NCBI GenBank assembly: GCA_002433595.1
Contig: DJIL01000018.1
Location: forward strand, 1 to 17,897
Reading direction: 5' to 3'
Origin: a bacterium UBP8_UBA6595
GTDB lineage: Bacteria; Margulisbacteria; Marinamargulisbacteria; UBA6595
DNA length: 17,897 bases
Position numbers and translations under genes: made by a program. A model generated the notes under the pieces. It ran no database searches. It was not told the DNA's origin and saw nothing but the letters and a program-made list of their open reading frames with translations. This document shows, in pieces, positions 1 to 6,806 of the stretch; the first letter of the stretch is position 1; every line of letters begins with the position of its first letter.

Positions 1-545
1 AACCGGTCAACCTAGAAGTTAAAGCCTGGAACTTGCTGAACAAGGATCATTCACACAATAAACAAACAATAGCCTTGTTTATTCACCGAATAAATAAACA
101 ATTGGAAAAGCAAAAAAGCTACTTCAACAGCCATTGTGTTTTCATTAGCGACAGAACGGATCCACTCGGTATCGAACAAGAACGAACGGCACTACAGTTC
201 GTCGCAAAAACATGCGATTTAACGATCAAGGTTTTGAATAAATCCGATATTGATAGTCAAAAAAAGCTCATAGATACAATAAAAACGACATCAGAATTAA
301 ATGGGAAAACCACATTATTTATCATGCAAAAACATGATATCCAATCAGCCATTACCAGTCCGGATGAAGACGGATTCCAAACTGTATCCAAACCAAATAC
401 CATTCATAAACATGCTGCTACAAAGCGCGGTGATGACGCTGAAAACCTTCTGGCGAAACTCTTCAATCAATACGCCATTGATCGTTATAGCGGGTTAGTA
501 TTTACAGATACGGACACCGCAATGTCCAGTGGAACGGGTCGTTAA
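1..545 (+). CDS. 3' part of an unrecognised protein gene
   Basis: The reading frame is open from the first base of the window (bases 1-2 are the end of a codon), so this is the C-terminal ~180 residues of a larger protein. A TTG at 33 is the first internal start-type codon, but nothing suggests translation begins there. I do not recognise the family. The visible part is soluble and polar, with a Lys/Gln-rich helix-like stretch, hydrophobic strand-like segments (CVFISD, TTLFIMQ) that alternate with helices as in an alpha/beta fold, and a Thr/Asp/Ser-rich tail. It has no membrane segment. It uses the rarer codons ATA and AGA somewhat more than the genes downstream, and it is more A-rich. Its TAA stop (543-545) overlaps the convergent lpxC stop, and there is no room for a terminator between them. 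Coding is likely; function is unknown. Confidence 0.6.
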   Translation, partial: PVNLEVKAWNLLNKDHSHNKQTIALFIHRINKQLEKQKSYFNSHCVFISDRTDPLGIEQERTALQFVAKTCDLTIKVLNKSDIDSQKKLIDTIKTTSELNGKTTLFIMQKHDIQSAITSPDEDGFQTVSKPNTIHKHAATKRGDDAENLLAKLFNQYAIDRYSGLVFTDTDTAMSSGTGR

Positions 546-1366
546 CTATCGGCGGTGGCCGTATACAACGCCTCAACCATGGCTAAATTCGCCGCATGGC
601 CGGATCGAATACCCAGGACATGCCCCTGAATTGGGCGGCCGAAAATGGACAAGTCCCCAATAATATCCAAAATTTTATGCGCAGCAGGCTCAACCGGCAC
701 CCGAAGCTCAGATTGATACCCATCCGCATCAATCCCCAACACATTGTCCGCCCGGATGCCCTTTCCCAAGCCCGCTGCCGTAATGGCTGCTAAGTCTGAG
801 GCAAACCCAAACGTACGCGCCGGCGCTATTTTAGTTTCAAACCAGTCCTCTGACCAAACACCCTGACACAGTTGGGTATCCACAAGGGTATCCGCATGAG
901 TCAAAATATAAGTGAATCGCACTTGATCATCCGGTAGAATTAACAACTGCCCCCCGTGACTATCCAAACGAATGGGTGTTTTAATTACCAATGGGTCAAT
1001 CTGTCCGGGAAGCGATACCCGTCCAGATTCTCGAATTACTTGTACCCATGGCCAGGCACTCCCATCTAAAATCGGTACCTCTTCCGCATTTAGTTTAATC
1101 GTAATGTCAGTAATGCCACAGCCCCAAATAGCGGCTAAAAGATGCTCTGGGGTTGTCACACGAGCGCCTTGATTGGCCAACGCTGTTGCTCGATTAGCAC
1201 CAGAAATAGACGCTGGCGATACCGGCACCCATGTATCACAATCGGACCGGTAAAATTGAACACCCGAATCTCCTGGGGCCACTGTCACGGTCACTGGAGC
1301 CCCCGAATGAATACCAATACCCGATACCGTTACGGGTGATTGAATGGTATATCTTTGTCGTGTCAT
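542..1366 (-). CDS. lpxC: UDP-3-O-acyl-N-acetylglucosamine deacetylase LpxC
   Basis: Catalyses the first committed step of lipid A synthesis: zinc-dependent removal of acetate from UDP-3-O-acyl-GlcNAc in the cytoplasm. The 274 residues match the single-domain bacterial enzyme, slightly shorter than the ~305-residue E. coli protein. Visible motifs are TPEHLLAA (catalytic Glu74, zinc ligand His75), EVPILDGSAW at 96-105, ARTFGF at 182-187, HKILDIIGD at 230-238 (zinc ligands His230 and Asp234, plus Lys231 and Asp238) and the catalytic histidine His257 in SGHAANL. The spacing of the second zinc site equals that in E. coli. The ATG overlaps the stop of the preceding lipoprotein gene by one base (TAATG), so the two are probably coupled. 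It is the last gene of the long minus-strand train. It is not next to fabZ or lpxA, its neighbours in several other genomes. Identification is secure. Confidence 0.96.
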   Translation of the reverse strand: MTRQRYTIQSPVTVSGIGIHSGAPVTVTVAPGDSGVQFYRSDCDTWVPVSPASISGANRATALANQGARVTTPEHLLAAIWGCGITDITIKLNAEEVPILDGSAWPWVQVIRESGRVSLPGQIDPLVIKTPIRLDSHGGQLLILPDDQVRFTYILTHADTLVDTQLCQGVWSEDWFETKIAPARTFGFASDLAAITAAGLGKGIRADNVLGIDADGYQSELRVPVEPAAHKILDIIGDLSIFGRPIQGHVLGIRSGHAANLAMVEALYTATADS

Positions 1367-2442
1367 TAGAATAATGCCTCATTAATTGCACTAGCCACCG
1401 CGGCATATACCTGCTCACTCACCTGCTGAATAAGCCCCTCACTGTTAACCGCCATTCGGGCATTCACCCGAAATTTATACTCTGCTGGAAATTGAATGTC
1501 TCGGTAATTTATTGGGAAATCAAGTGTCGGATCCCCCAACTCTCGGGTCTGACTCACCTGTTCTTTAATTGGTATTTGAGCAATAAGCGCCCCTCGATAA
1601 TACACATCTACTTGCGCAATTGCTTGAATTATATACTGCCGATCATACGTGCGATATTGAAAATCATGGGTATACCATCGGGTAACTCCGTGGTCTGTTT
1701 TTGAAAACCGAAGCTCATCATAGGCCCATACCGGTTCCGTCATGGTATCCGTTTGAGCCACCCGAGCCGTAACCTGCACCCGATAATCGGCAGTACCTAC
1801 TTGACGATAATACGGCGTATCGGATGCCTGCAAATGCCCCATAACTGCCTCAGCCATACCCGCTTGAATTCGGGGCATCCAATCCGCCGCCTGAACGCCA
1901 TCAATCGCCAATGGCGCTGCCCACACCCATGCAAGTTGTATCGCATGGGTGACGCTTTGGTTTAATTGCGCTATTGCCTTAGTATCGGCCAAAGACAGGG
2001 TGTCATACTTTTGAATTTGCCCCCAAATGGCCAACGCTCGAAGGGGATCTGTTTCAATTTGAATTGACTGTCGCCACTGCGTCACTGCCGTCACTTGTGC
2101 GTCTGCACACTGCTGGCGCTGCGGAAACGAATATTGGTCTAAAACCGACTGCGGAAGCCGAGTCATAATGGGAACAATCGCTTGGCATTCGCTTAAATAA
2201 TCCATGACAAATGTTTGGCGTGACGCTCGGTCCAATTGTTGATTCAACGCGCGCATCATGGTGCGTCCATGCTTATCTAAAAATTGCTCCGCCAGCTCCC
2301 GGGTATCTGGCTGCTCCCAATCAGCAACAACACGCATTAAAGCTTTGCGATAATTGCCATAATAAACGTGACGTTCAGCCGATGTGCCCGATGACTGACA
2401 ACCCGCTATAGCCACACACAGTATTAGGCAAATCCAAACCAT
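1366..2442 (-). CDS. Predicted lipoprotein of unknown function
   Basis: A 358-residue protein that starts with a short hydrophobic stretch ending in a lipobox (VAIAGC, acylated Cys15), followed by a Ser/Thr-rich linker (QSSGTSAE). It is therefore probably exported and lipid-anchored; in a diderm that means inner or outer membrane facing the periplasm. The n-region (MVWIC) has no Lys or Arg, which is unusual for a signal peptide, yet an in-frame TGA lies six codons upstream, so no longer ATG start is available. Residues ~20-200 look alpha-helical with repeated Gln/Arg/Asp-rich segments. Residues ~215-320 look beta-rich (alternating Tyr/Val/Arg/Thr), and the last ~30 residues are helical. I recognise no family. 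The gene overlaps yqeG by 19 nt and abuts lpxC, which fits an envelope role, but that is only context. Confidence 0.8.
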   Translation of the reverse strand: MVWICLILCVAIAGCQSSGTSAERHVYYGNYRKALMRVVADWEQPDTRELAEQFLDKHGRTMMRALNQQLDRASRQTFVMDYLSECQAIVPIMTRLPQSVLDQYSFPQRQQCADAQVTAVTQWRQSIQIETDPLRALAIWGQIQKYDTLSLADTKAIAQLNQSVTHAIQLAWVWAAPLAIDGVQAADWMPRIQAGMAEAVMGHLQASDTPYYRQVGTADYRVQVTARVAQTDTMTEPVWAYDELRFSKTDHGVTRWYTHDFQYRTYDRQYIIQAIAQVDVYYRGALIAQIPIKEQVSQTRELGDPTLDFPINYRDIQFPAEYKFRVNARMAVNSEGLIQQVSEQVYAAVASAINEALF

Positions 2443-2966
2443 CGCAATAACGCTCGCTCAATTTCCCGTTGCGGGACCTTTAAAATTGAATCACTACTCG
2501 GGTCCAGCGGCTGAACTAAAATGCCATACCCCCCCAACCGATTGGCAAATACAATATCTGTAAATAGTTGATCCCCAATCACCACAGGCGCATCCACATA
2601 AAGCCCTGAATGATTTAAAAAATCTTGAAAAGCCGATACCCATGGCTTGCAGGCAAATCGCATACCTTGAACTGACGCAGCCTGGCATACTGATTCAACC
2701 CGACTTTGCGATCGATTATTACTTACAATTAAAACATGAAACCCCAATGACTTAACGGTTTCGATCCACGTCATTTTTTGCAAGCTTAAGGTGTATTCAT
2801 TGTACGACATAATCGTATTGTCTAAATCTAAAATAACGGTTCGATAGCCCGCTAAGTACAGCGCACGCATATCAATAGTTTCAACCGATTGACACACCGC
2901 ACTGGGCCTAAAAAATCGAGATACTAAGGCCTTAACTGTTGACCATCGCACCCAATACTGACTCAT
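2424..2966 (-). CDS. yqeG: YqeG-family HAD phosphatase (subclass IIIA)
   Basis: A small (180-residue) haloacid-dehalogenase-type phosphatase without a cap domain. All four HAD motifs are present: DLDNT at 47-51 (nucleophile Asp47, acid/base Asp49), SNN at 82-84, Lys107 in CKPW, and GDQLFTD at 131-137 for magnesium binding. The layout and the ILDLDNTI motif match the YqeG family, which is related to the yeast mitochondrial phosphatidylglycerophosphate phosphatase Gep4. A role in making phosphatidylglycerol is a reasonable inference, but the natural substrate is unproven in most bacteria. The hydrophobic/basic N-terminus (residues 1-25) could associate with membrane. The ATG forms an ATGA overlap with the hisG stop, and the 3' end overlaps the lipoprotein gene. 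Family assignment is firm, substrate is not. Confidence 0.88.
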   Translation of the reverse strand: MSQYWVRWSTVKALVSRFFRPSAVCQSVETIDMRALYLAGYRTVILDLDNTIMSYNEYTLSLQKMTWIETVKSLGFHVLIVSNNRSQSRVESVCQAASVQGMRFACKPWVSAFQDFLNHSGLYVDAPVVIGDQLFTDIVFANRLGGYGILVQPLDPSSDSILKVPQREIERALLRWFGFA

Positions 2967-3577
2967 AAAAACGCCGGGATTTGAGTCACTAGCGTGCTAA
3001 TATCGGGGTGCAAAAATCGTAAACGAACCGGATTGGCAACAAGCAACGCGGTTGATTCTACCAATGTATCCAAGCTATGCAACCCGTTCGCCTTCAGCGT
3101 CGCACCCGTCGCCGTTAGGTCTACAATATAATCTGCCAAACCCGTCACGGGGGCACTTTCAATTGATCCATAAAGCTTTAGCACACTAATTGGACAGTGT
3201 TTCGTTTGAAAATACGACTCCGTCAATCGTGGGTACTTGGTCGCTACACGACTGTAGGGCTTCACTGAATCCGATGCGCTTAAGCCAGCTAAAACCAACT
3301 GACATGCCCCAAATTTTAAATCCAATAAACGAACAACATTGGGTTGCTGCTCGGCTAGAACATCCTCGCCCACAACCCCCATGTCAGCAGCGCCATTCGC
3401 CACAAATACAGGGACATCCCATGGCCGTACTAAAATAAAAGTATAGCGGCCCGACGTATCCGTAATTTGCAACTGCCTTGTTTCTGTGAGGGCTTCTGAA
3501 AAATAAACCCCCAACTGCTCAAAGATTTCAGCTGTTTTTCCCAGTAAGTAGCCTTTAGCCACTGCCACTCGAATCAT
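2963..3577 (-). CDS. hisG: ATP phosphoribosyltransferase, short form, HisG
   Basis: First enzyme of histidine biosynthesis: joins ATP and PRPP to give phosphoribosyl-ATP. With the start at the ATG that overlaps the hisZ stop (ATGA, 3574-3577), the protein is 204 residues and begins MIRVAVAKGYLLGKT, the usual HisG N-terminus; a frame extended a further 12 codons upstream has no support. The PRPP-binding loop is seen at 150-164 (ending ATGATLKANGL), and the ADMGVVGEDVL segment at 64-74 is typical. The C-terminal histidine-binding regulatory domain of the long form is absent, so this is the short form, which works as a hetero-octamer with HisZ. The hisZ gene lies immediately upstream and is coupled to it, in agreement. 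Feedback inhibition by histidine would then depend on HisZ. Confidence 0.95.
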   Translation of the reverse strand: MIRVAVAKGYLLGKTAEIFEQLGVYFSEALTETRQLQITDTSGRYTFILVRPWDVPVFVANGAADMGVVGEDVLAEQQPNVVRLLDLKFGACQLVLAGLSASDSVKPYSRVATKYPRLTESYFQTKHCPISVLKLYGSIESAPVTGLADYIVDLTATGATLKANGLHSLDTLVESTALLVANPVRLRFLHPDISTLVTQIPAFL

Positions 3578-4356
3578 GCCAAAACCGCCATTAGCGCATT
3601 CATATTTAAACAAAAGCCAACGGCTGGTCGATCAGGGCCAAATTGAGCCAACAACCCATCGTAGCGCCCACCTGTTGCTAGCACCCCACCCCAATTTGGC
3701 CCCGTTGCTTCAAACACAATGCCTGTGTAATACGTCACATCGTTAACAATGGCGCGATTCGGAACAACATTAGGGCTATTGCATGCCTGAATGGCCGAAA
3801 TCAAGTCCTCAGGGGCATCCGTCAAGGCGGCATCCCCACGGGGGGGTATCCCTGTGTACCGGTAATCCAGGCCTTCCGCCATTATATCCACATGACCCAC
3901 ATCAATTAACCAATTGGCCACTTTCAATTCATTGAGCACCTCCGCTAGTAGGTGTAAGACAGTTGCATCGGATTCTGAGGATTCACCAATTAATTCCACA
4001 CCAATTTGGCTTTGCTCGACACAGGCTCCGGCCTCATCCCGATAATATACTGGCCCCACATAACACAAGCGAATGGGCGCCATCTGATCCCGCATATGCA
4101 GGCCCACTAGCCGCGCAATCGGAACCGTGTGATCCGGTCTCAACACCATAATATGATCACGATCCACCAATTGAACCAATGAACGGTTGCGTGCATTGGG
4201 CATTGCGTTCACAATTGTTGAGGCATACTCCAACAACGGAGTCGCTACTGGTTGGTACCCATGGGCACGCAGGGTATTCAAGACTGTTGCTTGAATCGCT
4301 TGTTGCCGATCCCACTGACCCGGCATAACATCTTGCAACTCACCCGGTGTAATCAT
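3574..4356 (-). CDS. hisZ: ATP phosphoribosyltransferase regulatory subunit HisZ
   Basis: A catalytically retired relative of histidyl-tRNA synthetase that activates short-form HisG and senses histidine. It starts at the ATG of an ATGA overlap with the preceding ATPase gene (4353-4356). The resulting 260 residues begin MITPGELQDVMPGQW, the usual HisZ/HisRS opening. Class II core features are visible: TPLLEYA near 39-45 (motif 1 region), YVGPVYYRDEAG at 99-110 (motif 2), the histidine loop YYTGIVFEA at 209-217, and GGRYDGLL with PAVGF at 229-248 (motif 3 region). The anticodon-binding domain is missing, as expected. The insertion between the central VGHVDIM (153-159) and the histidine loop is strongly shortened, so the protein is well below the ~320-400 residues usual for HisZ. 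Adjacency to hisG makes HisZ, not HisRS, the clear reading. Confidence 0.9.
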   Translation of the reverse strand: MITPGELQDVMPGQWDRQQAIQATVLNTLRAHGYQPVATPLLEYASTIVNAMPNARNRSLVQLVDRDHIMVLRPDHTVPIARLVGLHMRDQMAPIRLCYVGPVYYRDEAGACVEQSQIGVELIGESSESDATVLHLLAEVLNELKVANWLIDVGHVDIMAEGLDYRYTGIPPRGDAALTDAPEDLISAIQACNSPNVVPNRAIVNDVTYYTGIVFEATGPNWGGVLATGGRYDGLLAQFGPDRPAVGFCLNMNALMAVLA

Positions 4357-5063
4357 GTGCGAATTACCACCCCTTTCCCCTGGACAATATCCATTGAAAA
4401 GCAACCCGCTTGAATGGCTGACCCCCGCATTTTATGCACACAAACATACCGGTGATGCGCATCCACCGCCACGATTTGCTGAAGTTGAATTACCCCAGCC
4501 ACTGCAAACGACTCACTATTATGCTGATCCAATGCATCGGGCTTTGCGTAAGCAATTAGCACTACAGTACTCTCAATTTTTGACTCCATCATCGCAATTA
4601 ATTGCCTCAGATACTCCAAAACAGCCATGCCTGTTGAATGCCTAAATATTAATGGCGAAACCGGGTCCATCACCACACGCTTTGCTCCAAATTTGACAAT
4701 AAATCGCCGAATATCTTCTACCAATTGTGTCGCACTAAACACACCGTCTTGAATGGATTCTGTATGATTAAAATAATGCGTTAAATCTAAAATCTTTAAT
4801 GTGTTGTTTTTTAAATATGGCCCCACCGATAGTCCAGCAGCATCCGCATCGGCAATTAAGTGAGGGGCTTGTTGATCCAAGGTAATATAAATGGCTTTCT
4901 CACCGGAATGCAATCCGGCCAATAGAAATTGAAGGGCCATAATTGTTTTACCAACCCCCGGCGGCCCCGATACCAACACTGTCCGCCCCTGGGGATACCC
5001 CCCATCTAGGATTGTATCCAAGCCCGGAACCCCCGTTACTACTTTATTTGCTGAATGTGTCAT
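4353..5063 (-). CDS. Single-domain KaiC-like RecA-superfamily ATPase
   Basis: A 236-residue protein made of one KaiC-type RecA fold. It begins with the typical TGVPGLDTILDGGYPQG, then the Walker A motif GPPGVGKT at 33-40 and a Walker B strand RVVMD at 129-133, and ends with a KaiC-like KMRGS at 211-215. At the position where KaiC proteins carry paired catalytic glutamates after the second strand (consensus xFEE), this protein has TLDQQ (Asp63, Gln64), so hydrolysis may be weak or altered. There is no second domain and no zinc finger or Lon-like domain, so it is neither a full KaiC clock protein nor RadA/Sms. The gene is locked between ruvA and hisZ by ATGA overlaps at both ends. Its role is unknown; a link to recombination is suggested only by the neighbouring ruv genes. 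Confidence 0.85.
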   Translation of the reverse strand: MTHSANKVVTGVPGLDTILDGGYPQGRTVLVSGPPGVGKTIMALQFLLAGLHSGEKAIYITLDQQAPHLIADADAAGLSVGPYLKNNTLKILDLTHYFNHTESIQDGVFSATQLVEDIRRFIVKFGAKRVVMDPVSPLIFRHSTGMAVLEYLRQLIAMMESKIESTVVLIAYAKPDALDQHNSESFAVAGVIQLQQIVAVDAHHRYVCVHKMRGSAIQAGCFSMDIVQGKGVVIRT

Positions 5064-5641
5064 CCCATCATGCCTTGTTTTAAAATACGCGATAGCTTTT
5101 CTTCAACACTCATACTGGCATCCAGTTGAACGCCCTGGGTCATTGCGCGCACTTCATTGGTTTTATATCCCAACGCCTGCAACGCCATTAAAACATCGGA
5201 ATCCTGGCTCACAGCGACTGGCAGCGCTGCATAGTCACCATCGGCAACCGTATCTTTTAATTCCATTAGCATGCGTTCGGCCATTTTTTTACCCACACCA
5301 CTCACCTGCGTAAGCGTTGCGGCATCTCCTTGCTGAATAGCCTGCTTAATTGTACCAACCGCCAAGCCAGAAAAAAGTGCCAAGGCAATCCGTGGTCCCA
5401 AGCCCGTGACCGACAGCAGCTGCATAAAAAACAACCGGTCACTCATTGATAAGAACCCATATAGCGTTTGAATGTTTTCTCTTAAATGATGGTAAACCGC
5501 CAACCCGACAATATGCCCATTGCTGGGCAATTCAGATTGCAGTCGGCTGGGCATAAAAACGTGATAGCCAACACCCGTCGCTTCTACAATAATGGAGTCA
5601 TCACAGTGCCGAACCCATGAACCTGTTAATGCAATAATCAT
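5060..5641 (-). CDS. ruvA: Holliday junction branch migration protein RuvA
   Basis: The 193-residue protein binds four-way DNA junctions as a tetramer and loads the RuvB motor onto them. The N-terminal OB-fold domain starts MIIALTGSW and contains the VGYHVFMPS strand and the HHLREN segment. The central helix-hairpin-helix pair is clear: LLSVTGLGPRIALAL (first) and LTQVSGVGKKMAERM (second). A flexible linker with Asp/Ala/Val leads to domain III (DVLMALQALGYK), which contacts RuvB. The length agrees with the family. It follows ruvC by 4 nt and overlaps the KaiC-like gene by ATGA. ruvB is not in the window, so the ruv genes are split here. Confidence 0.96.
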   Translation of the reverse strand: MIIALTGSWVRHCDDSIIVEATGVGYHVFMPSRLQSELPSNGHIVGLAVYHHLRENIQTLYGFLSMSDRLFFMQLLSVTGLGPRIALALFSGLAVGTIKQAIQQGDAATLTQVSGVGKKMAERMLMELKDTVADGDYAALPVAVSQDSDVLMALQALGYKTNEVRAMTQGVQLDASMSVEEKLSRILKQGMMG

Positions 5642-5645
5642 ACTA

Positions 5646-6119
5646 TTATCTTACGGCAGTTAAGCCACATACCGCAACGGCCAGTGCATCCGCGACATCG
5701 TCTGGCTTTGGAATTTGGGGCAACCTCAGCAATTGCTGAACCATGTACTGCACTTGTTTTTTATCTGCTCCCCCATAGCCAGTCACGCCCTGCTTCACTT
5801 GAAGCGGCGTATAGTCAGCCACTGGAAGCCCGGCCTGCTGACCGGCCAATAGCATGATCCCGCGAGCCTGGCCAACCAAAAATGCTGTGCGTACATTGGT
5901 ATTAAAAAAAAGAGACTCTACGGCCATATGCGTGGGCTTATAGCGATGAATCAGCGCCGTCAAATCGGCATAAATAGTAGCCAGGCGCTCACCCAATGGT
6001 GTATTTGCGGGTGTTGTGATAGCCCCCCATGTAATGGGATTTAGTGTGCCGGATACCTGCTCTACAAACCCAAACCCCGTGATCGCGAGCCCTGGATCAA
6101 TGCCCAACATAACCGTCAT
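5646..6119 (-). CDS. ruvC: Holliday junction resolvase RuvC
   Basis: Dimeric magnesium-dependent endonuclease that makes symmetric cuts in Holliday junctions presented by RuvAB. At 157 residues it is close to the usual 160-175. The four catalytic carboxylates are all in place: Asp8 in GIDPGLAITGFG, Glu68 in AVESLFF, and Asp141 and Asp144 in KPDDVADALAVA. The GYGGADKKQVQ segment at 114-124 matches the conserved DNA-binding region (usually G.G.A.K.QV). The start ATG overlaps the upstream methyltransferase stop (ATGA at 6116-6119). It is expected to act with RuvA, encoded 4 nt downstream. Confidence 0.96.
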   Translation of the reverse strand: MTVMLGIDPGLAITGFGFVEQVSGTLNPITWGAITTPANTPLGERLATIYADLTALIHRYKPTHMAVESLFFNTNVRTAFLVGQARGIMLLAGQQAGLPVADYTPLQVKQGVTGYGGADKKQVQYMVQQLLRLPQIPKPDDVADALAVAVCGLTAVR

Positions 6120-6802
6120 TTAATTGCCAACACACCCTCAAAGCATACGTGCTTAAATACAGTCATTGTATCCACAAACCCGGCACGTGCTAACAACTCC
6201 CGATTGCCCTGTGTTGAAAATGGAGCAAGCACTTGCTTGAGTTGCCTAGCCTTTTTTAAAATGGCGTCTGAACTGTAGCCTTGCTCTAGTTTATAATCCG
6301 TATAAAGACCGGTCATAATATCTTGAAACCGCGCATCTGGGGCGCGCACTTTTTCAAACCACACAAACGCCCCCCCCCAATTCAAACGGTCATAAATGCG
6401 GTCCAAAACAACTTGCCGGCATTTGGGCGGGATAAACTGAAGGGTATAATAAGCCACAATAAAATCAGCGTGTGGCCAGTCAATAGCGAGTAGATCCTCG
6501 CACGCCCAGTCAATATTGGCGTGCTCTATGCACCTTTCTTGCGCTTTAGCAATCATGGCTGGTATTGAATCCACAGCCAGTACCCGACCCGACTTTTTAG
6601 CCGCACGTTGTGCGAGATATTGGGTTAATTGACCGGTAGAACATCCCAGGTCAATTACCCAGCTCTCTGGGCCAATAAAGTAATCAGATATAGCCAAAAC
6701 CAACTGGTGACCCTGGGCGTACAACGGAACAGATCGCTCAATATGTTCGTCAAAATGCCCCACAATCTCCCCATTAAATGTCCACGTGGCACTATCCTGC
6801 AT
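6116..6802 (-). CDS. CmoA-like SAM-dependent methyltransferase-fold protein
   Basis: A class I SAM-binding Rossmann-fold protein of 228 residues that resembles CmoA, the enzyme that turns SAM and prephenate into carboxy-SAM for wobble-uridine modification. Shared features include HIERSVPLY near 20-28, motif I DLGCSTG at 51-57, acidic Asp78 (AVDS), TLQF at 120-123, RLNWGGAFVWFEK, EQGYSSDAILKKA and RAGF. By my alignment from memory, the arginine of E. coli CmoA that contacts the carboxylate of carboxy-SAM (Arg199) falls on Ala185, with an arginine next to it (Arg186). It could be CmoA, or a relative that uses ordinary SAM; no cmoB is present. I chose the ATG at 6802, with GAAGAA from the end of pyk as a possible Shine-Dalgarno. 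The in-frame GTG at 6817 would overlap pyk by 11 nt. Confidence 0.75.
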   Translation of the reverse strand: MQDSATWTFNGEIVGHFDEHIERSVPLYAQGHQLVLAISDYFIGPESWVIDLGCSTGQLTQYLAQRAAKKSGRVLAVDSIPAMIAKAQERCIEHANIDWACEDLLAIDWPHADFIVAYYTLQFIPPKCRQVVLDRIYDRLNWGGAFVWFEKVRAPDARFQDIMTGLYTDYKLEQGYSSDAILKKARQLKQVLAPFSTQGNRELLARAGFVDTMTVFKHVCFEGVLAIK

Positions 6803-6806
6803 GTGA

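Noticed and set aside
3578..3613. Upstream-extended hisG start
   Set aside because: The extra 12 residues do not fit the HisG N-terminus, while the ATGA overlap at 3574-3577 gives the normal start.
4357..4404. Upstream-extended hisZ start
   Set aside because: The extension lies over the KaiC-like gene, and the ATG at 4356 gives the usual MITP opening with an ATGA overlap.
4353..5063. Circadian clock KaiC or RadA/Sms assignment
   Set aside because: Only one RecA-type domain is present, with no second KaiC domain, no zinc finger and no Lon-like domain; kaiA and kaiB are absent from the window.
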